DNA from: an uncultured Acidobacteriia bacterium
Lineage (GTDB): Bacteria > Acidobacteriota > Terriglobia > Bryobacterales > Bryobacteraceae
Direction of reading: 5' to 3'
Length of the DNA stretch: 64,000 bases
Assembly (NCBI GenBank): GCA_903907865.1
Contig: CAIVPR010000044.1
Location: 310,001-374,000, forward strand
A program made the position numbers and the translations under genes. Below the pieces are notes generated by a model. The model made no database searches. It saw only the letters and a program-made list of their open reading frames with translations, and had not been told where the DNA came from. This document shows, one piece after another, positions 55,757-64,000 of this stretch (its first letter is position 1; the number at the start of each line of letters is the position of its first letter).

Positions 55757-58700
55757 ACCTCGTAGATTGCCGGGTACACCACCAACTCCAGAAGAAAGGA
55801 TGTGAAGATCCCTCCGATCATGGGTGCCGCGATCCGTTTCATCACGTCCGCCCCCGTTCCCACCGACCACAGGATCGGTGCCAAACCCAGAAACATCGCC
55901 GCCACGGTCATGAATTTCGGCCGGATACGCTTCACCGCACCCTCAAGGATCGCCTCCCGCAGGTCCGATAGATTGCGGAGCCGCCCTTCGCGGTCCGCGT
56001 GGTCGTAGGCGATGTCCAAATACAACAGCATGAAGACAGCCGTTTCGGCATCGACCCCCATCAGGGCGATCAAGCCCACCCAAACCCCGATGCTCATGTT
56101 GTAGCCGAGAAAATGCAGGAACCAGATCGCGCCGACGGCAGAGAACGGCACCGCGAGCACAATAATGAGCGTCTTCACGACAGACCGCGTATTCAGATAC
56201 AGCAACATCATCACCAGGAAGAGCGTCAGGGGCACCACCAGCATCAGGCGCTGGCGGACCCGCGCCATCCCTTCGTACTGGCCGCTCCAGGAGATCGAAT
56301 ACCCCGGCGGCAGCGTCAACCCGCGCGCGACCACCTTCTTGGCCTCCTCAACATAGGTGCCGATATCGCGGTCCGCGACGTCGACGTACACATAGCCGCT
56401 CAAGAGCCCGTTCTCGTCGCGGAGCATGGAGGGCCCGGACGCGAGCTTCACCACGCCCAGTTCCGAGACCGGAATCTGCCGCTGCCCGCCCATCACAGGC
56501 ACCAGAACGCGACCCAATGACGCCGGGTCGCCACGATAGCCTCGTTGGTAGCGCACGTTGACGGGGTAGCGCTCACGACCTTCCACCGTTGTGGTGACAT
56601 TCTCCCCTCCGAACGCGGCCATCACGACCGACTGGGCGTCTTCGATGCTGAGTCCGTTGCGGGCCAACTTGTCGCGATCCCACACGACATCCAGGAAATA
56701 CCCGCCCGCCGTCCGCTCCGCGTACACGCTCCGGGTGCCGCGGACGGGTCGCAGCAGCACTTCGATACGTTGGCCCAGTTGTTCAATCTGCTGGATGTCC
56801 GACCCAAAGACCTTCACGCCCACCGGAGTCCGTACGCCCGTGGTGAGCATGTCGATGCGGTTCTTGATCGGCATGGTCCAGGCGTTGGAAACGCCCGGCA
56901 TCTTGAGCGCCCGGTTCATCTCGGAAACCAGGTCGTCCTGCGAGATGTGGTCGGGGGTGATGTGGCGGAAGGCGGGGCGGATCCATTGGGGGGCCCACGC
57001 CGTGTACCAGGTCTCTGCAGGCCGCCACTGACTTTGGGGCTTCAGGGTGACAATGGTTTCGGCCATCGAGAGGGGCGCGGGGTCGGTCGAAGTTTCGGCG
57101 CGACCAGCCTTGCCGAAGACCTGCTGCACCTCTGGGAACCGGGCCAGGATTCGGTCTTGTGCTTGTAGGAGCTTCTGGGCCTCGGTTTCCGAGATGCCGG
57201 GGACGGTGGTCGGCATGTAGAGGATCGCGCCTTCGTCCAAAGGAGGCATGAACTCGGATCCCAGTTTTTGATAGACGGGCACGGTGACGGCCACCAACGC
57301 CACCGCCCCTGCCAGCACCAGCCATTTCCAGCGCAGGGACCATTCGGCCACGGGATGGTAGACGGCAATCAGGATCTTGCTGATCGGATGGGTCTCCTCG
57401 GAGTGAATCTTGCCGACCAGGACGTCGCTCACCAGCCTGGCGAGCCAGCGCGGTCGAAAGTGGAAATCCTGCATGTGGGTGAAGATGAGGCGCATGGCGG
57501 GGTCCAGCGTGATCGCCAGCACCGCCGCGATGATCATCGAAAAGTTCTTCGTGTACGCCAAGGGCTTGAAGAGCCGACCCTCCTGGGCTTCCAGAGCCAA
57601 CACAGGCAGGAACGCCACAGCGATTACCAGCAAGGCGAAGAAGCTCGGACCGCCAACTTCCTTGACCGCGTCGATCACCACGCGGTGGTAATCCTCCTTG
57701 CGGCCGTTGCGCTCCCACTCCTCCAGCTTCTTGTGGGTCTGTTCGACCACCACAATCGAGGCGTCCACCATGGCCCCGACCGCGATGGCGATGCCACCCA
57801 AGGACATGATGTTCGCCGAGACCCCCATCAGACGCATCGGAATGAAGGAAATGATGATCGCGATGGGGATGGTGACGGCCGGAATGATGGCACTGGGCAC
57901 ATGCCACAGGAAGACCAGAATCACGATCGAGACAATGATCAACTCCTCTATCAGCGTGTGCTTCAGGTTGTCGATGGAACGCAGGATGAGTTCGGAGCGG
58001 TCGTAGACCGGCACAACCTTGACTCCGGCAGGCAGCCCGGGCTCGATCTCCTTCAATTTGGCCTTGATGCGTTCGATGACGGCGAGGGCATTTTCCCCCT
58101 GCCGCATCACGACGACGCCGGAAACCGCTTCACCTGTGCCGTTGAAGTCGGAGATGCCGCGGCGGATGTCGGGGCCCAGCTCCACTTGGCCGATGTCGCG
58201 GACGCGGATCGGTACGCCGTCCTCGGCGTTGTTCAAGACGATGCCGGCGATATCCTCGACAGTCTTCGCGTAGCCCCGGCCCCGGACCATGTACTCGGCA
58301 CCGCTCATTTCGACAAGGCGGCCGCCAACGTCGTTGTTCCCCGCCCTGACAGCCTCGACAACCTTCGAGATCGGGATCTTGTAGGCCTGGAGTTTGACCG
58401 GGTCCACGTTGACCTGGTACTGGCGGACAAAGCCCCCCAACGGCGCGATCTCCGCAACCCCTTGCACGGATTGGAGTTGGTAGCGCAGGAACCAGTCCTG
58501 CACGGAGCGTAGTTGGGCCAAGTCGTGCTTGCCCGTGGAATCCGTCAGGACGTACTGGAAGACCCAGCCGATGCCCGTCGCGTCCGGCCCCAGCTCCGTC
58601 CGCACGCCCGCGGGCAGGCGGGGCTGGACGGCGGAGAGGTATTCCAGCGTCCTGGAGCGGGCCCAGTAGATGTCGGTGCCTTCCTCGAAGATGATGTAGA

Positions 58701-58974
58701 CGTAGGAGTACCCGAAGTCCGAGAACCCGCGCACGGTGCGGACGCCGGGGACGGACAACATGGCCGAGGAGATCGGGTAGGTGACCTGGTCCTCCATAAT
58801 GTCCGGGCTGCGGTCCCAGCGGGAGTAGACAATCACCTGCGTATCGCTCAGGTCCGGGATGGCGTCGAGCGGGATGGTACGGATCGACCAGAGACCCGCG
58901 CCGACAGCCGCCGCCACCAGGACGAACACCACGAACTTGTTCCGCCCGGAGAATTCGATGATGGCGTTAATCAT
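55711..58974 (-). CDS. cusA: CusA-type heavy-metal RND efflux transporter
   Basis: A 1,087-residue inner-membrane proton-driven pump of the HME-RND family. IRTIPLDAIPDLSDTQVI opens the first periplasmic domain. The three Met of the copper/silver site of E. coli CusA have counterparts in ILYMPTTVPG, PLSMAETIV and NRIDMLTTG, so Cu(I)/Ag(I) is the likely substrate rather than Zn or Co. GVDAETAVFMLLYLD is the late membrane motif. ATG 58974 overlaps the cusB stop as ATGA; an upstream open frame lies inside cusB. Confidence 0.93.
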   Translation of the reverse strand: MINAIIEFSGRNKFVVFVLVAAAVGAGLWSIRTIPLDAIPDLSDTQVIVYSRWDRSPDIMEDQVTYPISSAMLSVPGVRTVRGFSDFGYSYVYIIFEEGTDIYWARSRTLEYLSAVQPRLPAGVRTELGPDATGIGWVFQYVLTDSTGKHDLAQLRSVQDWFLRYQLQSVQGVAEIAPLGGFVRQYQVNVDPVKLQAYKIPISKVVEAVRAGNNDVGGRLVEMSGAEYMVRGRGYAKTVEDIAGIVLNNAEDGVPIRVRDIGQVELGPDIRRGISDFNGTGEAVSGVVVMRQGENALAVIERIKAKLKEIEPGLPAGVKVVPVYDRSELILRSIDNLKHTLIEELIIVSIVILVFLWHVPSAIIPAVTIPIAIIISFIPMRLMGVSANIMSLGGIAIAVGAMVDASIVVVEQTHKKLEEWERNGRKEDYHRVVIDAVKEVGGPSFFALLVIAVAFLPVLALEAQEGRLFKPLAYTKNFSMIIAAVLAITLDPAMRLIFTHMQDFHFRPRWLARLVSDVLVGKIHSEETHPISKILIAVYHPVAEWSLRWKWLVLAGAVALVAVTVPVYQKLGSEFMPPLDEGAILYMPTTVPGISETEAQKLLQAQDRILARFPEVQQVFGKAGRAETSTDPAPLSMAETIVTLKPQSQWRPAETWYTAWAPQWIRPAFRHITPDHISQDDLVSEMNRALKMPGVSNAWTMPIKNRIDMLTTGVRTPVGVKVFGSDIQQIEQLGQRIEVLLRPVRGTRSVYAERTAGGYFLDVVWDRDKLARNGLSIEDAQSVVMAAFGGENVTTTVEGRERYPVNVRYQRGYRGDPASLGRVLVPVMGGQRQIPVSELGVVKLASGPSMLRDENGLLSGYVYVDVADRDIGTYVEEAKKVVARGLTLPPGYSISWSGQYEGMARVRQRLMLVVPLTLFLVMMLLYLNTRSVVKTLIIVLAVPFSAVGAIWFLHFLGYNMSIGVWVGLIALMGVDAETAVFMLLYLDIAYDHADREGRLRNLSDLREAILEGAVKRIRPKFMTVAAMFLGLAPILWSVGTGADVMKRIAAPMIGGIFTSFLLELVVYPAIYEVWKWHFELKPRLARA

Positions 58975-60215
58975 TGGTCGGCCTTCTTCATCTGGCTCTC
59001 GGAATTGAGCAGGAAGGTCCCCGAGGTGACGATTCGTTCGCCCGGCTTCAGCCCCTTTAGGATTTCCACCCGGTCGGCGAAACGGGTACCGGTCTCGACG
59101 GCACGGGGCTCGAAGTAGCCGTTCCCGTGGTCCACGAAGATTGTTTTCGTGGTCCCCGCGTCGAGCACGGCGTCGGCGGGCACGGTCAGGCGCCGCCCGC
59201 CGCCGAGATCGATAGCCACGTCGACCCACATGTCCGGCTTTAGCTGCAACTTGGGATTCAGAAGTTCAAGTCGAACTTTAACCGTACGGGTGGCCGGATC
59301 CACCTGCGGCTGGATGAAGGTGACACGGGCAAAGAGCGATTCGGAGGAACCTGCGATCCCCACTTTGGCGCTCTGTCCGACTCGAACCTTCTGCGCGTCG
59401 GCCTCGAAGACGTCGGCCACGACCCAGACGCCGTTCAGGTCGAGCAGGGTGAACAACTCCGTTTCGGGAGTCACCCGTTGGCCGGGAAAGGCGTTCCGCG
59501 CCATGACGTAGCCGGTAGCAGGCGCGAGGAATACGACCGATTGGATCGGCCTCTGCGTCCTCTCCACCTCCGCGAGCTGCGCCTCGTTCAGATTCAGCAG
59601 CAGCAGACGACGCTTTGCGGCCTCGGCCATGGCCTCGCTGTTGACGGAGGATTCGGGCATGGAACTGTGCTGCATCACCGATTTCGCCTTCAACGCCAAC
59701 AAGTACTCCTGTTGCGCGTTCAGAAGCTCGGGGCTGTAGAGCGTCAGCATCTGCTGGCCCTTGGTGACGAACTTGCCCACAAAGTCAGTCGACACGTCGG
59801 TGATCCAGCCGTCGGTACGGGCCTGCACCCTCGTGAGGCGCGTTTCGTCCGGCATCACTCGGCCCGCAACCCGGATGGAGTCGCCGCCTTCGGTCCATTC
59901 GGGAACTCCATAGCGGACACCGATCAGGTGCTGCTGCTGCTCGGGAACCTGAATCGCGTTGGCGGGAGGCTGCGCGTCGGCGGGTTGTTCCCCGCCTCCA
60001 TCGGTATAGACGGGTTCCAGTTTCATGCCGCAATCGGGCGCGATGCCGGGCTTGTCGGACTTGTACCACGTGTGCATGGGGTCCACGTAGTACATGATTC
60101 GGTGTTCGGCCTTGGTCCCTGCGGGTTTCGTGCTGTACCAGCGACCGTAGCCGAAGCCCCCCACGAACACCGCACCGGCGAAAACCACTACTGCGAGAAA
60201 TCGAAGGATCTTCAT
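58971..60215 (-). CDS. cusB: CusB-type periplasmic adaptor with N-terminal metal-binding domain
   Basis: A 414-residue membrane-fusion protein. A membrane anchor (LRFLAVVVFAGAVFVGGFGYG) is followed at residues 41-70 by the small heavy-metal-binding domain MYYVDPMHTWYKSDKPG with PDCGMKLEPVY. Barrel-sandwich and beta-barrel parts follow (VAGRVMPDETRLTRVQARTD and ELFTLLDLNGVWVVADVFEA). It bridges CusA and the outer-membrane channel and may hand over the metal. It overlaps both neighbours by 4 bases. Confidence 0.93.
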   Translation of the reverse strand: MKILRFLAVVVFAGAVFVGGFGYGRWYSTKPAGTKAEHRIMYYVDPMHTWYKSDKPGIAPDCGMKLEPVYTDGGGEQPADAQPPANAIQVPEQQQHLIGVRYGVPEWTEGGDSIRVAGRVMPDETRLTRVQARTDGWITDVSTDFVGKFVTKGQQMLTLYSPELLNAQQEYLLALKAKSVMQHSSMPESSVNSEAMAEAAKRRLLLLNLNEAQLAEVERTQRPIQSVVFLAPATGYVMARNAFPGQRVTPETELFTLLDLNGVWVVADVFEADAQKVRVGQSAKVGIAGSSESLFARVTFIQPQVDPATRTVKVRLELLNPKLQLKPDMWVDVAIDLGGGRRLTVPADAVLDAGTTKTIFVDHGNGYFEPRAVETGTRFADRVEILKGLKPGERIVTSGTFLLNSESQMKKADQ

Positions 60216-61492
60216 TTGGGGGTCTCCTTGTTTGATGGCTTCTTGGAGATTGCCGTGCCCGTCATTTCCTCAAGCCGAGCGAGGGCCAGCGCGTAGTTCA
60301 ATTCCTGTTCATGTAGTTGCTCCTCCACGTCGATTTGGGTGGCCAGATTGTTGAGCACCGACACCAAGTCGGAGCCGCCCGTCTGGTAGGCGGTGAGGGA
60401 GGACTCCACCGTGAGGCGGCTTTGGGGCAGGATGGTGTCGACATAGAGTTTGGCGAGCCGAAGGGCTGTCTCGGCCTCGGCCCAGGCGGCACGAACCCGG
60501 AATTGGAGGGACTGGTTGGCGGCCTCAAAGTCGCGGCGGGATTCCGACAGCAGTGCGACCTGCTGGGTCAGCGCCGGTCGCTGACGGGATTCGGCATGCA
60601 GGCGGAGCGGGATGTCCACCCGCACCTGGTACATCGCCGGCATCGTGCCTTGGTTGTAATAGCCGGCCGAGACAGTGTAATCCGAATGGAAGTCCTTGCG
60701 CGCCAGGTTGACGCCAAGTTCACCGCGAGCAACCATGAGCAGGCGACGGTTGAGCTCCGGGGCGGTCGCCGCAGCCCGCGCTAGGTATTCATCGACAGTC
60801 ACTGCCAACGGCGGAGCGTCTTGGGGGGCGGGCTGGCCCATAGATGCGCCGGGCTTGCGGTTGAGCAGGCTGTTCAGTTCGGCCTCGGCCATCGCGCGGT
60901 CCTGGAGCATCCGTATGATCCGCGTTTCCATCATCGAGAGCTGCGTCTGTGTCTTGAAGATGTCCTGCTGGGCCACCTTCCCCACGGCATACCGGGCCTC
61001 CGAAACCCGCAGGGTCCGCGACAGCACTTCCTTGCCCTGCTCCAGGATCTCGACCGCGGCGTAGGTGTGGTGCAGGCGGTGCGCCGCTTGGACCACGCGC
61101 GAACGGACGCTCAGTTGGATGGCCTGATACTGCCAGAATTCGGCCTCGGCCTCCCTCGTGGCGATTTCGCCCCGCAGCTTTCGCTTGCCCGGATAGGGGA
61201 TCTCCTGCGACACGGACACGCCGATGTTGCTGGTCGGGTTGCGGCCGAGCTGTTGACCTGGCAGCGGTCCCCCGTTGCTGGCATAGCCGAGCGAGAGAAC
61301 GGGCTCGGGCATGCTGGCTTCGCGGGCCGGGCGTTGTCGGGCGGCCTCGTACGCTTTCTGGGCTGCGAGGATTTCCGGATTGTTCGCCAAGGCCTCGGCG
61401 ACGAGGTCTACGATGCGGACAGTTTCGGCGGCGGCTCCGGGCGGTGCCCATACGAGCACGGCAAATGCCGCCACCACGGGTGTGGAAAACAC
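60212..61492 (-). CDS. cusC: CusC/TolC-family outer-membrane efflux protein
   Basis: A 426-residue outer-membrane channel with two repeats of long helices, typical of TolC proteins: EALANNPEILAAQKAYEAAR near the start and LNNLATQIDVEEQLHEQELN near the end. EIPYPGKRKLRGEIATREAE is a usual CusC-type segment. It starts at GTG 61492 after a strong AGGAGGAG site and has a signal peptide up to AAAE. It is the first gene of the cusCBA unit. Confidence 0.92.
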   Translation of the reverse strand: MFSTPVVAAFAVLVWAPPGAAAETVRIVDLVAEALANNPEILAAQKAYEAARQRPAREASMPEPVLSLGYASNGGPLPGQQLGRNPTSNIGVSVSQEIPYPGKRKLRGEIATREAEAEFWQYQAIQLSVRSRVVQAAHRLHHTYAAVEILEQGKEVLSRTLRVSEARYAVGKVAQQDIFKTQTQLSMMETRIIRMLQDRAMAEAELNSLLNRKPGASMGQPAPQDAPPLAVTVDEYLARAAATAPELNRRLLMVARGELGVNLARKDFHSDYTVSAGYYNQGTMPAMYQVRVDIPLRLHAESRQRPALTQQVALLSESRRDFEAANQSLQFRVRAAWAEAETALRLAKLYVDTILPQSRLTVESSLTAYQTGGSDLVSVLNNLATQIDVEEQLHEQELNYALALARLEEMTGTAISKKPSNKETPK

Positions 61493-61598
61493 GTTGACTC
61501 CTCCTAGTTCCTGATCACGGACATGCGACTTTACAGTCGCGCCGGTTGACGCAGCCGCTCGATGGGCTGGTCTGGATGCGCCTAAGGAAGGACGCGGA

Positions 61599-61955
61599 TC
61601 AGATGAGGAGGATGGAATGGAGGAGGTTCAAGTCAGGCGGTGGATCGGGTTGGTGGGAGAACCATTCGCTGCGCGCAGGCAATAATTTGCGGTGAGCCGC
61701 CACTGGAACGCGCAATTGGACCAGATGGATCGTAACAGCCCGGGGAGCCGGTGCCTTGGCCTCAGCGTAGGCTTGAATCCGGCAACCCGGCGTTGGAACT
61801 TTCGAATTCGTTTGATTGCAACCGCCCGTCGGATTGCAACAGCTTTTCGCTTGCGCACCGGGCAGCCGGAAGTATTGGGCGCAGGAGAGACATCCGCCCC
61901 ACAGCAGGGTGGCGATCAGTACGGCGGCCATTGCGCAACTGCCGATTTTTCTCAT
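61599..61955 (-). CDS. small Cys-rich exported protein ahead of cusCBA
   Basis: A 118-residue protein. A signal or anchor (SCAMAAVLIATLLWGGCLSC) is followed by a Cys cluster CLSCAQYF, then KSCCNPTGGCNQ and PGCRIQ. The rest is basic and Pro-rich. Small proteins with a C-x-x-C plus CC-x(n)-C cluster are often found next to copper pumps in Acidobacteria; this is recollection, not a search. I infer metal binding or sensing. It lies 106 bases upstream of cusC on the same strand. Confidence 0.65.
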   Translation of the reverse strand: MRKIGSCAMAAVLIATLLWGGCLSCAQYFRLPGAQAKSCCNPTGGCNQTNSKVPTPGCRIQAYAEAKAPAPRAVTIHLVQLRVPVAAHRKLLPARSEWFSHQPDPPPDLNLLHSILLI

Positions 61956-62005
61956 GCGACACCGAAGCCTCAGCACGCCATCCGCCAAACAACCCCATCG
62001 GGGGC

Positions 62006-62335
62006 CTACTTCTTGGGCACGATTCCGGAAACCGTGATTGTCTGGCCATCCGCTCCGAGGTCGCCGGTCAGCGCGACCGTCATCCCCGCCTGTTTGGCAA
62101 TGTCCGCCAAACTCTGGTTGGCGATGCGGAAGACCTTGCCGTTGCTGACAAAGGCATACTTCGAACCGGCCTTGGCGCAGGCGAGGGTACAGTCGTGGGC
62201 GTTCACGGTCTTCGCTCCCGGCGACATGGCAGCGTGGTTTGTTCCGCACATGCTGTCCGTGATCTGGCCGGTCCAGGTCCGGGAGGCTCCGGACACCGGG
62301 CCCACGACCAGAAAAAGTACCAGTAGGGCTTTCAT
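62006..62335 (-). CDS. small exported protein with MCGTNH and CTLAC motifs
   Basis: A 109-residue protein from ATG 62335 with GGAGAG upstream and signal MKALLVLFLVVGPVSG. The mature part reads WTGQITDSMCGTNH, then HDCTLACAKAGSKYAF, then a beta-rich end (VALTGDLGADGQTITVSGI). The C-x-x-H plus C-x-x-x-C pattern recurs in small exported acidobacterial proteins of unknown role. It heads the minus-strand metal cluster and may bind metal. Confidence 0.7.
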   Translation of the reverse strand: MKALLVLFLVVGPVSGASRTWTGQITDSMCGTNHAAMSPGAKTVNAHDCTLACAKAGSKYAFVSNGKVFRIANQSLADIAKQAGMTVALTGDLGADGQTITVSGIVPKK

Positions 62336-62532
62336 CGTGATTACTCTCCTGTCTCCAGTATCATTCCGATGCGCCATTTCGCTCACCCCCTGCGCCAACG
62401 CAGCGGGGTCGCCACTGTCATTTAATGTAAGACCCCATTGCATTTAGCACCAAATTCCGATAGCGTGAATGGGCGAACCGGCCATGTAGCGCGGCATTCC
62501 CCCCTTGTCCGGTCTCGTTGAAGAGGAACCCG

Positions 62533-63648
62533 ATGTACCTGAACAGACGTGATTTTGGAAAACTTGCAGTGGCGGCCGCCGCCCTGCCGACCGGCTCCCT
62601 GCTTGCGGCGAAGCCCAACTCGAACTTCGGCGGCGTGCAGATCGGCGCCATTACCTACAGCTACCGTGACAAGCCGGAATTGGCGAACGACGCCCATGAA
62701 CTGCTCAAACTGCTCGTGGACAGCAACATCAGCGCGATTGAATTGATGCCCCCGGTCGCCGAGAACTTTGCGGGTGCCCCGGCGGCTCCTGCCCGCCAAG
62801 GTCGTGGTCCCGCTGGACCCGGAGGTCCCGGCGGCGGACGCGGTCCCGGTGGCCCCCCGACTCCCGCCGGAATGGTCACCAACCCCGACGGTTCCGTGAG
62901 TTGCCCTGTTCCCGCAATTGCCGAGGGACGCGGGCCCGGCGGTGGACGCCAAGGTGGCGGCGGTGGCGGACGCGGTGCAGGCCAGCCCAATCCCGAGATG
63001 GAAGCCTACCAGGCGGAACTCAAGAAGTGGCGCCTGTCAGTGTCCATGGACAAGTTCAAGGCCCTCCGCAAGCTCTACAACGACGCCGGTGTCAGCATCT
63101 ATTGCCACAAGCTCACCCCGTCGATGGCCATGTCGGACGACGAATATGACTACATGTTCAACGTCGCCGGCGCGCTCGGTGCCAACCAGGTCAGCCTCGA
63201 ACTGAACGGCGACCGGGCTTTCCTCAAGCGCCTGGGCGATTTCGCGCTGAAGCACAAGATGCTCGCCGCGTACCACTACCACACGACGGCCACGATCACC
63301 GCTTGGGACGAGGCACTCGACATCTCCAAGGGCAACGCCGTTAACCTCGATTGCGGCCACTATCTGGCGGGCACGGGCCTGAGCCCGATCCCGGTCCTCG
63401 AAAAGTACGCCAAGATGGGCCGGATCGGCAGCCTCCACCTGAAGGACCGTACCACTCCCGCACACTGCTCGCAGAACCTCTCGTGGGGCAAAGGCGACAC
63501 CCCGATCGGCGAAATCCTCAAGACCATGCGGAAGAACAAGTGGAAGTTCCCGGCCAGCATCGAGCTGGAATACCAGATCCCCGAGGGCTCCACAGCAGTC
63601 GCCGAAGTACGGAAGTGCGTCGAGTTCTGCCAGAAGGCGTTGGCGTAG
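62533..63648 (+). CDS. Tat-exported sugar phosphate isomerase/epimerase-like TIM-barrel protein
   Basis: A 371-residue protein from ATG 62533 with AGAGGAA ahead. The signal is MYLNRRDFGKLAVAAAALP. The barrel resembles AP-endonuclease-2/xylose isomerase-like proteins: VQIGAITYSYRDKP, ISAIELMPP, HKMLAAYHYHTTATIT, VNLDCGHYLAGTG, IGSLHLKDRT and FPASIELEYQIPEG, with the His, Asp and Glu expected to hold a metal. Between about residues 80 and 155 there is a Gly/Pro/Arg-rich insertion absent from usual family members. Substrate unknown; relatives work on myo-inositol or keto-sugars. Confidence 0.85.
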   Translation: MYLNRRDFGKLAVAAAALPTGSLLAAKPNSNFGGVQIGAITYSYRDKPELANDAHELLKLLVDSNISAIELMPPVAENFAGAPAAPARQGRGPAGPGGPGGGRGPGGPPTPAGMVTNPDGSVSCPVPAIAEGRGPGGGRQGGGGGGRGAGQPNPEMEAYQAELKKWRLSVSMDKFKALRKLYNDAGVSIYCHKLTPSMAMSDDEYDYMFNVAGALGANQVSLELNGDRAFLKRLGDFALKHKMLAAYHYHTTATITAWDEALDISKGNAVNLDCGHYLAGTGLSPIPVLEKYAKMGRIGSLHLKDRTTPAHCSQNLSWGKGDTPIGEILKTMRKNKWKFPASIELEYQIPEGSTAVAEVRKCVEFCQKALA

Positions 63649-63704
63649 CATCTGGGTCGGCAGTCCGGAAAGGACAGCCAGCCAACACACGGACATCGAA
63701 ACAA

Positions 63705-64000
63705 ATGAACAACAAGACTCTATGGACAATCGCTGGAGCGGCCCTACTGCTGTTCCAGCTGGCGGCTCAAACGCCGCCCCCCGGACCTGCGGGACCCGGC
63801 CGTCAGGGTGGTGCCCCCGGTGGACCGGGAGCTCAAGGTGGACGAGGTGGTCGCGGCGGACGTGCCGGCGGCTTCACCCAATTCACCCGCCCGCTCGCTT
63901 CGCCGGACGTGCTCGCACGCGGCAAGTCGCTCTTTGACGCCAACTGCGCCAGCTGCCACGCCGCCGACATGCGCGGTACAGACAAGGGGGTCAACATTCT
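63705..64000 (+). CDS. exported cytochrome c, N-terminal part (runs off the window)
   Basis: From ATG 63705 about 98 residues are visible: a signal peptide (LWTIAGAALLLFQLAAQ), a Gly/Pro/Gln/Arg-rich linker (GGRGGRGGRAGGF at the end) and the beginning of a haem c domain, ARGKSLFDANCASCHAADM, with the CxxCH haem motif. It may continue into a c-type cytochrome fused to a quinoprotein or be a stand-alone electron carrier. It lies 56 bases after the sugar isomerase-like gene. Confidence 0.82.
   Translation, partial: MNNKTLWTIAGAALLLFQLAAQTPPPGPAGPGRQGGAPGGPGAQGGRGGRGGRAGGFTQFTRPLASPDVLARGKSLFDANCASCHAADMRGTDKGVNI

Noticed and set aside
55711-59229. Extended cusA frame starting at 59229
   Set aside because: The extra N-terminus is basic low-complexity sequence inside cusB; ATG 58974 overlaps the cusB stop as ATGA and begins the normal RND protein.

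Overview
The window reads as a high-GC chromosomal segment of an acidobacterium close to Solibacter/Bryobacteraceae. Indicators: a C-terminal TIGR03437-type (Solibacter-associated) domain on a glycoside hydrolase, a very large exported FG-GAP/VCBS protein, a SEC-C protein with the STGPRTPEGK signature, many exported enzymes with twin-arginine (Tat) style signals, and Gly/Arg-rich linkers inside exported enzymes. There is no rRNA, tRNA, CRISPR array, integrase or insertion sequence that I can recognise. All assignments come from reading motifs; no database search was run.

Layout. 0-1.6 kb: the tail of a probable M1-type peptidase, then a minus-strand pair (helix-turn-helix-like protein plus ParA-like ATPase). 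1.7-5.5 kb: an exported amidohydrolase diverges from a small exported ORF followed by a short-form secA; a strong terminator with structured RNA in front of it closes this unit. 5.5-8.4 kb: a metallophosphoesterase and a His/Met-rich membrane protein. 8.5-12.0 kb: a plus-strand operon of serine hydrolase, ThuA-like protein and enolase-superfamily dehydratase. 12.0-18.8 kb: a tightly packed seven-gene minus-strand operon (pdxR-like, pdxS, pdxT, low-molecular-weight phosphatase, acyltransferase fused to a cyclic-nucleotide domain, DUF3667-like membrane protein, CCA-adding enzyme), divergent from an exported protein with two RidA-like halves. 19.9-28.3 kb: M19 dipeptidase, tautomerase-like protein, tannase/feruloyl esterase, cupin, NIPSNAP protein, a broken SDR gene, an exported class V aminotransferase and a VapBC pair. 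28.4-34.3 kb: AraC regulator, a two-subunit isoquinoline-1-oxidoreductase-like molybdoenzyme whose large subunit carries an in-frame amber codon, an aldo-keto reductase and the SEC-C protein.

34.5-52.3 kb is one 17.7 kb reading frame for a roughly 5,900-residue exported protein. It has about 53 FG-GAP motifs in eight propeller-sized blocks, Ig-like spacers, six filamin/invasin-like repeats and eight near-identical 77-residue repeats. It diverges from a GH44 glycanase. 55-62.4 kb holds a copper/silver-type CusCBA efflux operon preceded by two small Cys-containing exported proteins. The right edge carries a sugar-phosphate isomerase-like protein and the start of a cytochrome c, both with Gly-rich linkers.

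The most interesting candidate is the small exported ORF at 2783-3103 just upstream of secA. It has a signal peptide and a Pro-Pro-Pro motif near its C-terminus. The codons for that motif contain CCCTCCC, an exact complement of the GGGAGGG Shine-Dalgarno of secA. That is the layout expected of a SecM-type secretion monitor, although it resembles no monitor sequence I know. Other points worth following are the PdxR-type palindrome shared by pdxR and the RidA-like gene, the amber codon in the molybdoenzyme, the 1.34 kb super-repeat of the giant gene and a dispersed 25-base repeat.
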